From Rhodovulum tesquicola (GTDB taxonomy: Bacteria; Pseudomonadota; Alphaproteobacteria; Rhodobacterales; Rhodobacteraceae): a stretch of DNA of 45,377 bases. The notes below the pieces were generated by a model. The model saw nothing but the letters and a program-made list of their open reading frames with translations, had not been told where the DNA came from and made no database searches. The position numbers and the translations under genes are program-made. The stretch lies in contig NZ_JAMYDV010000021.1 in the NCBI RefSeq assembly GCF_024128855.1, positions 1 to 45,377 on the forward strand, read 5' to 3'. Below, piece by piece: positions 34,222-43,066 of the stretch; positions within the stretch are counted from its first letter, which is position 1; the number at the start of each line of letters is the position of its first letter.

Positions 34222-34821
34222 ATGATGCTGATCGAGCAGACGACGCTGCCCGCCGCCGCGCTGCCTCTGGAGCGGTTCAAGGCGCATCTGCGCCTTGGCA
34301 CCGGGTTTTCCGATGATGGGGCAGAGGACGCGTTGCTGGAGGCATTCCTGCGGGCCTCCATGGCGGCGATCGAGGAACGGACCGCCAAGGTGCTTCTGGC
34401 GCGCAGCTTTACCTGGGGGGTGAACGGTTGGCGCGATGGAGCGCGTGAACCGCTGCCGGTGGCGCCCGTGACCCGCATCGCGGAGCTTCGGGTCTTCGAC
34501 CGCAACGGCACCGTCTGCGTCTGCGATCCGGCCACCTATCGGCTGGAGCGGGACGGAACCTATCCCAGGCTGGCCGCGGTTCGGACCTGCCTGCCGACGA
34601 TCCCGCAGGGGGGCGGCGCCGAGGTCGATTTCGATGCCGGTTTCGGTGCGGAGTGGGACAGCGTTCCTGCCGATCTGGGGCAGGCGGTCTTCCTGCTGGC
34701 GGCGCATTACCACGAGCATCGGCACGAGGCGTCTACGGGCGAAGGCCACATGCCGTTCGGCGTTGCGGCGTTGACCGAACGCTGGCGACGGCTGCGTGTG
34801 ACGGCCGGAGGGGTGGCATGA
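34222..34821 (+). CDS. GTA g6, head-tail connector (adaptor)
   Basis: A 199-residue connector of the phiE125 gp8 / HK97 gp6 type, which attaches below the portal ring. The helical N-terminal part (ALPLERFKAHLRLG, EDALLEAFLRASMAAIEE) and the C-terminal helix (ADLGQAVFLLAAHYHEHR) are typical. The start is one of two adjacent ATGs (34222, 34225). It begins 151 bases after g5, past the inverted repeat, and overlaps g7 by ATGA. Confidence 0.9.
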   Translation: MMLIEQTTLPAAALPLERFKAHLRLGTGFSDDGAEDALLEAFLRASMAAIEERTAKVLLARSFTWGVNGWRDGAREPLPVAPVTRIAELRVFDRNGTVCVCDPATYRLERDGTYPRLAAVRTCLPTIPQGGGAEVDFDAGFGAEWDSVPADLGQAVFLLAAHYHEHRHEASTGEGHMPFGVAALTERWRRLRVTAGGVA

Positions 34822-35159
34822 AACGCCCGCCAGTTCTGAACCGTCGCCTTGTCCTTGAGGCGGCCCAACGGCTGCCCGACGGGGCCGGCGGGTTTTCCGA
34901 GACATGGGTCGAGCTTGGAGTGATCTGGGCCGAGATCATGCCGCGCACGGGCGGCGAGCGTGCGGGGCAGGAACTGACCCTGACGCGGGTGCCCTATCAC
35001 GTCGTCGTGCGCGCCGCACCGCCGGGTTCGGCCCGGCGGCCCGAGCCCGACGAGCGGTTTCGCGAAGGCGCGCGGATCTTTCACATCCGGGCGGTGACCG
35101 AAGCGGATCGGAGCGGGCACTACCTGCTCTGCTTTGCAGAAGAGGAGAAACCGGCATGA
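34818..35159 (+). CDS. GTA g7, head closure protein
   Basis: A 113-residue small beta-barrel protein like SPP1 gp16, which closes the connector after DNA packaging. It has the expected pattern: an N-terminal RRLVLEAAQRLPDGAGGF strand-turn, the WAEIMP core and the FREGARIFHIRAVTE C-terminal part. The ATG at 34818 overlaps the g6 stop and its own stop overlaps the g8 start, so the three are translationally coupled in a fixed ratio. Confidence 0.88.
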   Translation: MKRPPVLNRRLVLEAAQRLPDGAGGFSETWVELGVIWAEIMPRTGGERAGQELTLTRVPYHVVVRAAPPGSARRPEPDERFREGARIFHIRAVTEADRSGHYLLCFAEEEKPA

Positions 35160-35566
35160 GTTACGGCGCGGCGGCCGCTCTGCAGGCGGCGATTTTCCAG
35201 CGACTGGCGGGTGATCCCGCCCTGGCCGCGCAGGTGGGCGAGGCGATCTATGACGTGGTGCCGGCGGGCGATCTGCCGCTGACCTATGTCAGCCTGGGCC
35301 CCGAGGAGGTGCGCGACGCCTCGGACAAGACCGGGGACGGGGCGCTGCATCTGTTCACGATCACCATCGTCAGCCGACAGGCCGGGTTCGCCCAGGCCAA
35401 GGCGGCGGCCGCGGCGGTTTCCGACGCCCTGGTGGACGCGCCGCTGGCGATGTCTCGCGGGCGGATCGTGGGCCTGTGGTTCGACCGGGCCCGCGCCCGG
35501 CGGGTGGGCACCCAGGGCGAGCGCCGCATCGACCTGCGCTTCGCAGCCCGGGTCGAGGACGACTGA
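35156..35566 (+). CDS. GTA g8, tail terminator (DUF3168)
   Basis: A 136-residue DUF3168 protein that caps the tail tube and joins it to the head. It starts with the typical AAAALQAAIFQRLAGDPALA helix and a strand set ending YVSLGPEEVRDASDKT, followed by LHLFTITIVSR. The ATG overlaps the g7 stop, and g9 follows after 20 bases with its own ribosome binding site. Length is normal for the family. Confidence 0.9.
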   Translation: MSYGAAAALQAAIFQRLAGDPALAAQVGEAIYDVVPAGDLPLTYVSLGPEEVRDASDKTGDGALHLFTITIVSRQAGFAQAKAAAAAVSDALVDAPLAMSRGRIVGLWFDRARARRVGTQGERRIDLRFAARVEDD

Positions 35567-35586
35567 ACACCTTATCTGGAGTAAGC

Positions 35587-36003
35587 ATGATGACGGCGCA
35601 ATACGGCAAGGATCTTCTCATCAAGCTCGACCTGACCGGAGCCGGTCAGTTCGAGACCATTGCGGGGTTGCGAGCCACCCGCATCAGTTTCAACGCCGAA
35701 CAGGTGGATGTGACCAGCCTGGAAAGCGAGGGCGGTTGGCGCGAGCTCCTGGCAGGCGCGGGGGTGAAATCGGCCGGAATCTCCGGCGGTGGCGTGTTCA
35801 AGGATGCCGAGACCGACGCGCGCGCGCGGCAGGTGTTCTTCGATTCCGAGACGCCGGCTTTCCAGGTCGTGATCCCGGGCTTCGGCGTGGTCGAGGGGCC
35901 GTTTCAGGTCACCTCGCTGGAGTATTCCGGCAGCCATAACGGCGAGGCCACTTACGAGCTGACGCTGGCCTCGGCCGGGGCGCTGGCCTTTACGGCGTTC
36001 TGA
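35587..36003 (+). CDS. GTA g9, major tail tube protein
   Basis: A 138-residue tail tube protein that stacks as hexamers around the tape measure. The pattern GLRATRISFNAEQVDVTSLE, then GVKSAGISGGGVFKD and the C-terminal YELTLASAGALAF, is that of the TIGR02126/RcGTA g9 family. A TCTGGAG site precedes the first of two adjacent ATGs (35587 and 35590). g10 follows after 2 bases. Confidence 0.93.
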   Translation: MMTAQYGKDLLIKLDLTGAGQFETIAGLRATRISFNAEQVDVTSLESEGGWRELLAGAGVKSAGISGGGVFKDAETDARARQVFFDSETPAFQVVIPGFGVVEGPFQVTSLEYSGSHNGEATYELTLASAGALAFTAF

Positions 36004-36005
36004 TC

Positions 36006-36338
36006 ATGGCCAATCCCCATGCAGGCGAGGTGGCATTGATAGTCGATGGTGAACGCCGTGTGCTGAAGCTGACGCTTGGGGCGCTGGCGGAGCTGGAGGC
36101 GGCGCTGGGTGCGGACACCCTTGTGGCGTTGATCGAGCGCTATGAGGAAGGCGCGTTCTCGACGCGCGATGTGCTGGGGCTGTTGCTCGCGGGGCTTCGG
36201 GGCGGGGGCTGGCACGGCTCGGCCGCCGATCTTGCGCGGGCCGATATCGGCGGCGGCCCGATTGCCGCGGCTCAGGCCGCCGCGCAGCTTCTGGCGCGCG
36301 CCTTCACCCTTCCGGAGGCGCAATGCGATGGGCTTTGA
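36006..36338 (+). CDS. GTA g10, tail assembly chaperone
   Basis: A 110-residue GTA-gp10 (PF11836) protein. The N-terminal beta segment (EVALIVDGERRVLKLTLGALAE split) is followed by helices (ELEAALGADTLVALIERYE). By analogy with lambda gpG it coats the tape measure during tail assembly. It ends 11 bases inside g10.1. In lambda the second chaperone is made by a frameshift; here it is a separate overlapping gene. Confidence 0.9.
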   Translation: MANPHAGEVALIVDGERRVLKLTLGALAELEAALGADTLVALIERYEEGAFSTRDVLGLLLAGLRGGGWHGSAADLARADIGGGPIAAAQAAAQLLARAFTLPEAQCDGL

Positions 36339-36522
36339 CTGGGGCGCCCTGATGCAGGCCGGGATCAGGGGATTGGGCCTGAAGCCGGCCGAGTTCTGGG
36401 CGCTGACCCCGGCCGAGCTGATGCTGATGCTGGGCGCGGCCGGTGGCCCTGCGCCGATGAGCCGCGCGCGGCTGGAAGAGCTTGCGCGTGCCTATCCCGA
36501 CAACAGGTTGGATCAAGGATAA
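36328..36522 (+). CDS. GTA g10.1, tail assembly chaperone (rcc01693 family)
   Basis: A 64-residue protein beginning MGFDWGALMQAGIRGLGLKP and containing the family pattern PAEFWALTPAELMLMLG. It matches the RcGTA rcc01693 tail chaperone by position and sequence. The ATG at 36328 overlaps the end of g10 and has a GGAGG site 10 bases upstream; an earlier ATG at 36323 is in another frame. It lies 3 bases before the tape measure gene, as expected for a GT-like chaperone. Confidence 0.9.
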   Translation: MGFDWGALMQAGIRGLGLKPAEFWALTPAELMLMLGAAGGPAPMSRARLEELARAYPDNRLDQG

Positions 36523-36525
36523 CCA

Positions 36526-37191
36526 ATGGCCCAGGCAGAGGATTTCGACGCCTTCGATGCGCAGATCGAGGCGCTGGAGAAGACGTTGGGCGGCGCGCGG
36601 GGAACCGCGGCGGCCTTCGAGGTGGAACTGTTCCGGATGCGCGAGAGCCTGACACTGACCAATCGCGAGGTTGGCAGCCTGTCGCGTTCGATCGGCAGCG
36701 GATTGAGGCGGGCCTTCGACGGGCTCGTCTTCGACGGGATGAAGCTGTCGGATGCGCTGAAGACCGTCGCCAATTCGATCGTGAACGCCACCTATTCGGC
36801 GGCGATCAAGCCGGTTCAGAACCAACTGGGCGGGCTTGTCGCGGGTGGCATCGAGGGGCTGGTCAGTGCCGCGGTGCCCTTCGCAAAGGGCGGAGCCTTT
36901 ACCCAGGGCCGCGTCATTCCCTTTGCCACTGGCGGTGTGATCGACCGGGCCACCCATTTCCCGATGCGCGGAGGGACGGGCCTGATGGGCGAGGCTGGCC
37001 CCGAGGCGATCCTGCCGCTGGCGCGCGGTGCGGATGGTCGGCTGGGCATCAGAAGCGAAGGCGGCGGCCGACGGCCGGTGCAGGTCGTCATGAACATCAC
37101 CACGCCCGATGTGCAGGGCTTTGCCCGCAGCCAGAGCCAGATCGCCGCGGATATGGGGCGGCTGATCGCGCGCGGCCAGCGCAACAGATAA
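36526..37191 (+). CDS. GTA g11, tail tape measure protein
   Basis: A 221-residue tape measure, very short as in RcGTA, which matches a short tail. The N-terminal half is helical (AQIEALEKTLGGARGTAAAF, MRESLTLTNREVGSL). The middle has the small hydrophobic/Gly-rich segment (GLVAGGIEGLVSAAVPFAKGG), and the GEAGPEAILPLARG motif common to lambda-type tape measures is present. It starts 3 bases after g10.1 with a CAAGGA site and ends 9 bases before g12. Confidence 0.93.
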   Translation: MAQAEDFDAFDAQIEALEKTLGGARGTAAAFEVELFRMRESLTLTNREVGSLSRSIGSGLRRAFDGLVFDGMKLSDALKTVANSIVNATYSAAIKPVQNQLGGLVAGGIEGLVSAAVPFAKGGAFTQGRVIPFATGGVIDRATHFPMRGGTGLMGEAGPEAILPLARGADGRLGIRSEGGGRRPVQVVMNITTPDVQGFARSQSQIAADMGRLIARGQRNR

Positions 37192-37200
37192 CGCGGAGGA

Positions 37201-37839
37201 ATGGACATGGCATTTCACGAGGTCCGGTTCCCGGCCAACCTGAGCTTCGGCTCGGTCGGCGGACCCGAGCGGCGCACCGAGATCGTGACGCTCGCCAACG
37301 GGTTCGAGGAACGCAACACGCCCTGGGAACATGGCCGGCGGCGCTACGACGCCGGCGTTGCCATGCGCTCGCTCGACGATGTCGAGGCGATGATCGCCTT
37401 TTTCGAGGCGCGGCGCGGACAGCTTTACGGGTTCCGCTGGAAGGATTGGTCGGACTTCAAGTCCTGCCTTCCCTCGCGCGATCCTGCCTTCGACGACCAG
37501 AGGATCGGTTTTGGCGACGGGTCGAAGACGCTGTTCCAATTGACCAAGACCTATTCCTCGGGCGGGCATTCCTATGTGCGCCCGATCACGAAACCGGTCG
37601 CGGACAGCGTTCGACTTGGGATCGATGGGGTGGAACTGGCGGAGGGCCTGGATTTCACGGTCGATACCGCGACGGGGCTGGTGATGCTGGCAGAGGCACC
37701 CGAATTCGGCGCGGCGGTGACAGCCGGTTTCGAGTTCGACGTGCCGGTACGTTTCGACACCGACCGTATCCAGACATCGGTTGCGAGCTTCAAGGTGGGC
37801 GATGTCCCCTCGGTGCCGGTTGTGGAGGTTCGGGTCTGA
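37201..37839 (+). CDS. GTA g12, distal tail protein (DUF2460)
   Basis: A 212-residue DUF2460/TIGR02217 protein that forms the ring between tail tube and hub. It opens with FHEVRFPANLSFGSVGGPER and has the RRRYDAGVAMRSLDDVEAM and FRWKDWSDFKS segments typical of the family. There are two ATGs (37201, 37207); a GGAGGA site fits the first. The stop overlaps the g13 start (TGATG). Confidence 0.94.
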   Translation: MDMAFHEVRFPANLSFGSVGGPERRTEIVTLANGFEERNTPWEHGRRRYDAGVAMRSLDDVEAMIAFFEARRGQLYGFRWKDWSDFKSCLPSRDPAFDDQRIGFGDGSKTLFQLTKTYSSGGHSYVRPITKPVADSVRLGIDGVELAEGLDFTVDTATGLVMLAEAPEFGAAVTAGFEFDVPVRFDTDRIQTSVASFKVGDVPSVPVVEVRV

Positions 37840-38726
37840 TGGCGATCTCCGAGGCATTGCAGGCGCATCTGGCGAGCGGCGCGACGACGCTTGCGCGGGC
37901 CTGGGCGATCACGCGGCACGACGGGGTGGTTCTGGGGTTCACAGACCATGATCGGGATCTTTCCTTTGATGGTGTGACGTTCCGCGCCGAAACCGGAATG
38001 AGCGCGCGGGCGCTGTCCCAGTCGACGGGTCTCTCGGTGGACAACTCGGCTGCGCTTGGCGCGCTCAGTTCCGAGGCGATCACCGAGGATGATGTCGCGG
38101 CGGGCCGTTATGACGCCGCATCGCTGTGTATCTGGTTGGTGAATTGGGCCGATGTCAGGCAGCGGCTGATCCTTTTCGTCGGTTCGCTGGGCGAGTTCGC
38201 GCGCACGGGCGGCGGGTTCGAGGTCGAGATCCGTGGTCAGGCCGAAGCGTTGAACCAACCGCTGGGGCGGGTTTACCAGAGCCCCTGCCAAGCGGTTCTG
38301 GGAGATGCCGCCTGCGGGTTCGACGCGACCCGTCCTGGCTTTTCGACGCTGGTGACGGCAGGTTTGATCGAAGCCCGGCGTATCTTCCGCTTCGAGGCGA
38401 TGAACGAGTTTCAACCGCGCTGGTTCGAGCATGGTCGGCTCGAGGTCCTGTCCGGCCCGGCTGCGGGATTGTTCGGGGTGATCAAGGCCGACCGCCACGA
38501 GGCCGGGGTGCGCGTCGTGGAACTGTGGTCCGAAATCCGCGGTGCGGTCGGTCCCGGGGATTCGTTGCGGCTGATTGCCGGCTGCGACCGCTCGGCCGAT
38601 ACCTGCCGCTGGAAGTTTAACAACTTCGCGAACTTCCGTGGCTTCCCGCACGTTCCGGGGGAGGACTGGCTGATGGCCTATCCGTCCCAATCGGGTGTCA
38701 ATGACGGGGGGAGCCTGAACCGATGA
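37839..38726 (+). CDS. GTA g13, baseplate hub protein with Fe-S cysteines (DUF2163)
   Basis: A 295-residue DUF2163/TIGR02218 hub protein. It has two related beta domains and, near the C-terminus, C150, C159, C249 and C256 (QSPCQAV, DAACGFD, AGCDRS, DTCRWKF), the four cysteines that coordinate an iron-sulfur cluster in the RcGTA hub structure. All four are kept, so the cluster is probably present. C97 is an additional cysteine. Both ends overlap neighbouring genes (g12 TGATG, g14 ATGA), giving tight coupling. Confidence 0.94.
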   Translation: MAISEALQAHLASGATTLARAWAITRHDGVVLGFTDHDRDLSFDGVTFRAETGMSARALSQSTGLSVDNSAALGALSSEAITEDDVAAGRYDAASLCIWLVNWADVRQRLILFVGSLGEFARTGGGFEVEIRGQAEALNQPLGRVYQSPCQAVLGDAACGFDATRPGFSTLVTAGLIEARRIFRFEAMNEFQPRWFEHGRLEVLSGPAAGLFGVIKADRHEAGVRVVELWSEIRGAVGPGDSLRLIAGCDRSADTCRWKFNNFANFRGFPHVPGEDWLMAYPSQSGVNDGGSLNR

Positions 38727-39166
38727 GCCAGATCGCAGAGCGTGCCGCGGTCGAGGCCCGGCGCTGGATCGGCACGCCCTATCACCATCAGGGCTCGATG
38801 CCGGGGGCGGGGGCGGACTGCCTGGGCCTGCTGCGCGGAGTGTGGCGGGCGATTTACGGCACCGAGCCCGAGGCGGTGCCGCCCTATACGCCCGACTGGT
38901 CCGAACCTCAGGGCGAGGAAACGCTTTGGGCGGCCGCTCGGCGGCATCTTCTCGAGAAGCCTGTAGCGGACGCGGCCGTTGGAGACGTCATCTTGTTCCG
39001 TCTGCGCGAGGCGGGTGTTGCCAAGCATCTGGGCATTCAGGGCGCGATCGGCGCGCGGGCGAGTTTCATCCACGCCTATCATGGCCACGGGGTGGTCGAG
39101 AGCCCGCTCTCGACGCCATGGGCACGCCGCATCGTGGCTCGGTTCGCGTTTCCCGAAAGGACTTAG
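38723..39166 (+). CDS. GTA g14, NlpC/P60 cell-wall peptidase
   Basis: A 147-residue NlpC/P60 cysteine peptidase mounted on the baseplate, which cuts peptidoglycan so that DNA can enter the recipient. The catalytic C33 is in GADCLGLLRG and H102 in AKHLGIQG, and a further polar His (117 or 120) is in IHAYHGHG. The domain is complete and of normal length (TIGR02219 family). It overlaps g13 by ATGA and is 3 bases from g15. Confidence 0.94.
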   Translation: MSQIAERAAVEARRWIGTPYHHQGSMPGAGADCLGLLRGVWRAIYGTEPEAVPPYTPDWSEPQGEETLWAAARRHLLEKPVADAAVGDVILFRLREAGVAKHLGIQGAIGARASFIHAYHGHGVVESPLSTPWARRIVARFAFPERT

Positions 39167-39169
39167 ACC

Positions 39170-42100
39170 ATGGCAACAATCGTTCTGTCCGCGGCCGGTG
39201 CGGCGGCGGGCTCCGCTTTGGGGGGCTCGGTGCTGGGGCTGTCGAGCGCGGTGATCGGCCGGGCCGTCGGCGCCACTATCGGCCGGGCGATCGACCAGCA
39301 ATTGCTCGGAACGGGCTCGCAGGCGATCGAGACCGGCCGCGTCGAGCGGTTTCACCTGACCGGCGCCAGCGAGGGGGCGCCGGTGACCCGGCTCTGGGGG
39401 CGATCGCGGCTGTCGGGACAGGTGATCTGGGCCTCGCGCTTCAAGGAGCGGGTTAAGAAGTCGGGTGGCGGAAAGGGTGCGCCGTCGCAGCCCAAGGTCC
39501 GCGAATACAGCTATACCGTCAGCCTGGCGATTGCGCTTTGCGAGGGCGAGATCGCGCGGGTGGGCCGGATCTGGGCCGATGGGGCCGAGATCGCCCCCGA
39601 CGAGATCAACATGCGGGTCTATTCGGGCAGCGAGGACCAGTTGCCAGACCCGCTGATCGAGGCGGTCGAAGGCATGGGCCAGGCGCCGGCCTATCGCGGC
39701 ATTGCCTATCTGGTGATCGAGGATCTCGATCTGGTCCGGTTCGGCAACCGTGTGCCGCAATTCTCGTTCGAGGCGGTGCGCGCGGCGGCGGGCGAGGTCG
39801 AGGACCTTGCCCATCTCGTTCAGGGGGTCGCGCTGATCCCGGGCACGGGGGAATATGCGCTGGCCACCACGCCCGTCCATTTCGAGGATGCACCGGGCGT
39901 AGTACGTTCGGCCAATGTGAACACGCCGGGCGGCAAATCCGACATCGCGGTGTCGCTGGACACGCTGCGGGGCGAGTTGCCGCGCGTGGGGTCGGTGGTG
40001 CTGGTGGTGAGCTGGTTCTCGGGCGATCTGCGGGCGGGTATGGCGCGCATCGCGCCCGGCGTCGAACAGGACGATATCGACGGCAAGCCGATGCGTTGGC
40101 GTGTGGCGGGGCTGTCGCGGGACGAGGCCAATGTGATCCCGCGCATCGAGGGTCGGGCGATCTATGGTGGCACGCCGTCCGACCAAAGCGTCATCGAGGC
40201 AATCAAGGCGCTCGCCGAGGGCGGGCAGGAAGCGGTGTTCTACCCCTTCATCCTGATGGATCAGCTTCAGGGCAATACCTTGACCGATCCCTATTCCGGG
40301 GAAGAGGGCCAGCCCCATCTGCCCTGGCGGGGGCGGATCACGCTGTCCTTTGCGCCGGGCCATCCGTTCTCGCCCGATGGCACTCATGAAGCCGCTGCGG
40401 AGGTTGCCGATTTCTTCGGCTCGGCCCGGCCGGAAGACTTTGCCTTCGATGGCCAGACGGTCCGCTACACTGGAAACGACGGTTGGAGCTATCGCCGATT
40501 CATCCTGCATTACGCTCATCTCTGTGCTGCTGCGGGCGGGGTGGGGGCGTTCTGCATCGGGTCCGAAATGCGGGGGCTGACCACGATCCGCGGCCCGGCC
40601 AACAGCTTTCCCGCGGTCGAGGCGCTGCGCGCGCTGGCAGCAGATGTCCGCGCGGTGCTGCCGGGTGCGAAGATCGGATATGCTGCCGACTGGAGCGAAT
40701 ATTCGGGGTATCAACCCGCCCATCAGCCGGGCGACCGGTTCTTCCACCTCGACCCGCTCTGGGCCGACCCGAACATCGATTTCATCGGCATTGACAATTA
40801 CATGCCGCTCTCGGATTGGCGCGAGGGTGAGGAGCATCTGGATGCCGATTGGGGTGCGATCCATGCGCTCGATTATCTGAAGGCCAATATCGAGGGCGGC
40901 GAGGGCTACGACTGGTATTATCCCAGCGTCGAGGCCCGCAATGCGCAGATCCGCGTTCCGGTCACCGACGGAGCGTATGGCGAGGCCTGGGTCTGGCGCT
41001 ACAAGGATATCCGCAGCTGGTGGGAGAACCCTCATCATGACCGCGTCGGTGGCGTTTGGCAGGCCGTGCCGACGCCTTGGTTGCCGCGCTCGAAACCGGT
41101 CTGGTTCACCGAATTCGGCTGTGCCGCTGTGGACAAGGGCACCAACGCGCCGAACCTGTTTGTCGACCCGAAATCCTCCGAGAACGCGCTGCCGCCCTAT
41201 TCGACGGGCGCGCGCGACGACCTGATCCAGCACCAGTATCTTCGGGCGGTTCTGACCTATTGGGCCGACCCTGCGAAGAACCCGGTGTCGGACGTCTATG
41301 GTGGACGGATGATCGACCTCTCCCGCGCTCATGTCTGGGCCTGGGACGCCCGGCCTTTCCCGCATTTCCCGGGCAACCGAGAGCTTTGGGCGGATGGTGA
41401 CAACTACGCTCGCGGTCATTGGCTGAACGGACGGAGCTCGGCGCAGGCCCTTGATGCCGTGGTCGCCGAGATCTGCGCGGCAACGGGATTGGAGACCCCG
41501 GATGTCGAGCAGCTGTACGGGCTTGTGCGCGGTTACGCGGTGACGGGCAACGACGGTGCGCGCAGCGCGCTTCAGCCCCTGATGCTAGCCCATGGCGCCG
41601 AGGCGGCCGAGCGCGAGGGGAAGCTTGTCTTCTTCAACCGCAACGGGCAGCCCAGACGGGTCATCGATGCGGGGCGTCTTGTGACAACCGAGCGGTCGTC
41701 GTCTGAGATCGAACATATCCGGACCCCCGAGGCCGAGACCGCCGGGCGGGTCCGTCTTTCCTTCATCGAATCCGACGGTGCCTACGAGACCCGCGCCGCA
41801 GAGGCGATCCTGCCCGATGAAAGAAGCCGCACGGTCGCCTCCAGCGAACTGGCCCTGGTGCTGACTGGCGGCGAGGGGCAGGCGGTGGTCGAGCGATGGC
41901 TGGCGGAATCCCGCGTCGCGCGCGACCGGGCCCGCTTTGCATTGCCGCCCTCGATGATGGAGGTCGGGCCGGGTGACGTCCTGCGCTTGCCCGGCGGCGA
42001 TTTCCGCGTCGACCGGGTCGATCTGTCCGGCGCGCGCGAAATCGAGGCGGTCCGGGTCGAACGTGGCCTCTACCCGCCGCCGAACCGCGACGAGGCGCCG

Positions 42101-43066
42101 GTGCGGCAAGCGCCCTTCGTGCCCCCCATGCCCGTCCATCCCGTGTTCCTGGACCTGCCGCTGCTGACCGGTGAGGAAGTGCCGCACGCGCCCCATCTTG
42201 CGGTGGCCGCGATGCCATGGCCCGGCACGGTCGCTCTCTATGGCGCCGTCAGCGATTCGGGCTACGAACTCAACACCCTGATCGGCCAACCCGCGATCAT
42301 CGGCGTGACCGAAAGTCCGCTTGCCGCCGCCGCGCCCGCGCGCTGGGATCGCGGGCCGGCGCTTCGCGTCAGACTCTCGTCGGGGGCGCTGTCCTCCGTG
42401 GGGCTGGCCGAATTGCTGGCGGGGGCGAATGCGGCTGCGATCGGCGATGGCAGTTCCGGCAACTGGGAAATCTTCCAGTTTGCCCGCGCGGATCTTGTGG
42501 CGCCCCTGACTTACGATCTGCGCCTCAGGCTTCGCGGTCAGGCAGGGACCGACGGGTTGATGCCCGCGCTCTGGCCGGAGGGCAGCCGAGTGGTGCTGCT
42601 CGATGGAGGGCCGACGCAGATCGGCCTGCCGCTATCGGCTCGCGGGCTGGACCGCAATTACCGGGTCGGTCCCGGCTCTCGTCCCTATGACGATGCCTCT
42701 TTCACGCATGTCGTTCAGGCGTTCGACGGGATCGGCCTCAGACCTTTTGCGCCCTGCCACCTGATCGCACGGCCCGACGGGCAGGGTGGCCTTGTCATTG
42801 GCTGGATCCGTCGGACCCGGATCGACGGGGACAGCTGGGCCTCGGTCGAGGTGCCGCTGGGTGAAGCGCATGAGGCCTATCACCTGCGCGTGGTCGGCTT
42901 GGGCGGCAAGGTGCTGCGTGAGACCACAACCCAGGCGCCAGGCTGGAACTACACCGCGCAGATGCGGGCGGCGGATGCCGGGGCGCAGCCCGTCGCCGTC
43001 GAGGTGGCGCAATTGTCCGACCAGTTCGGACCCGGACCCTATCGGAGGATCGTGATCGATGACTGA
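39170..43066 (+). CDS. GTA g15, megatron (TIM-barrel tail tip protein)
   Basis: A 1298-residue tail-tip protein, the largest gene here. The N-terminal part has hydrophobic Gly/Ala-rich stretches (AGAAAGSALGGSVLGL) thought to be able to insert in the membrane for DNA ejection. The central GTA TIM-barrel-like domain (about 430-760) contains IGYAADWSEYSGY, FIGIDNYMPLSDW and WFTEFGCAAVDKGTN. Phage-tail_3 and C-terminal receptor-proximal domains follow. The frame is open throughout, with length matching RcGTA rcc01698. Its stop overlaps the tail fibre gene by 8 bases. Confidence 0.96.
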   Translation: MATIVLSAAGAAAGSALGGSVLGLSSAVIGRAVGATIGRAIDQQLLGTGSQAIETGRVERFHLTGASEGAPVTRLWGRSRLSGQVIWASRFKERVKKSGGGKGAPSQPKVREYSYTVSLAIALCEGEIARVGRIWADGAEIAPDEINMRVYSGSEDQLPDPLIEAVEGMGQAPAYRGIAYLVIEDLDLVRFGNRVPQFSFEAVRAAAGEVEDLAHLVQGVALIPGTGEYALATTPVHFEDAPGVVRSANVNTPGGKSDIAVSLDTLRGELPRVGSVVLVVSWFSGDLRAGMARIAPGVEQDDIDGKPMRWRVAGLSRDEANVIPRIEGRAIYGGTPSDQSVIEAIKALAEGGQEAVFYPFILMDQLQGNTLTDPYSGEEGQPHLPWRGRITLSFAPGHPFSPDGTHEAAAEVADFFGSARPEDFAFDGQTVRYTGNDGWSYRRFILHYAHLCAAAGGVGAFCIGSEMRGLTTIRGPANSFPAVEALRALAADVRAVLPGAKIGYAADWSEYSGYQPAHQPGDRFFHLDPLWADPNIDFIGIDNYMPLSDWREGEEHLDADWGAIHALDYLKANIEGGEGYDWYYPSVEARNAQIRVPVTDGAYGEAWVWRYKDIRSWWENPHHDRVGGVWQAVPTPWLPRSKPVWFTEFGCAAVDKGTNAPNLFVDPKSSENALPPYSTGARDDLIQHQYLRAVLTYWADPAKNPVSDVYGGRMIDLSRAHVWAWDARPFPHFPGNRELWADGDNYARGHWLNGRSSAQALDAVVAEICAATGLETPDVEQLYGLVRGYAVTGNDGARSALQPLMLAHGAEAAEREGKLVFFNRNGQPRRVIDAGRLVTTERSSSEIEHIRTPEAETAGRVRLSFIESDGAYETRAAEAILPDERSRTVASSELALVLTGGEGQAVVERWLAESRVARDRARFALPPSMMEVGPGDVLRLPGGDFRVDRVDLSGAREIEAVRVERGLYPPPNRDEAPVRQAPFVPPMPVHPVFLDLPLLTGEEVPHAPHLAVAAMPWPGTVALYGAVSDSGYELNTLIGQPAIIGVTESPLAAAAPARWDRGPALRVRLSSGALSSVGLAELLAGANAAAIGDGSSGNWEIFQFARADLVAPLTYDLRLRLRGQAGTDGLMPALWPEGSRVVLLDGGPTQIGLPLSARGLDRNYRVGPGSRPYDDASFTHVVQAFDGIGLRPFAPCHLIARPDGQGGLVIGWIRRTRIDGDSWASVEVPLGEAHEAYHLRVVGLGGKVLRETTTQAPGWNYTAQMRAADAGAQPVAVEVAQLSDQFGPGPYRRIVIDD

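Noticed and set aside
38678-41419. A 913-codon minus-strand open frame opposite g14 and g15
   Set aside because: It is antisense shadow of the GTA genes: low-complexity Arg/His/Pro composition and no ribosome binding site or family match.
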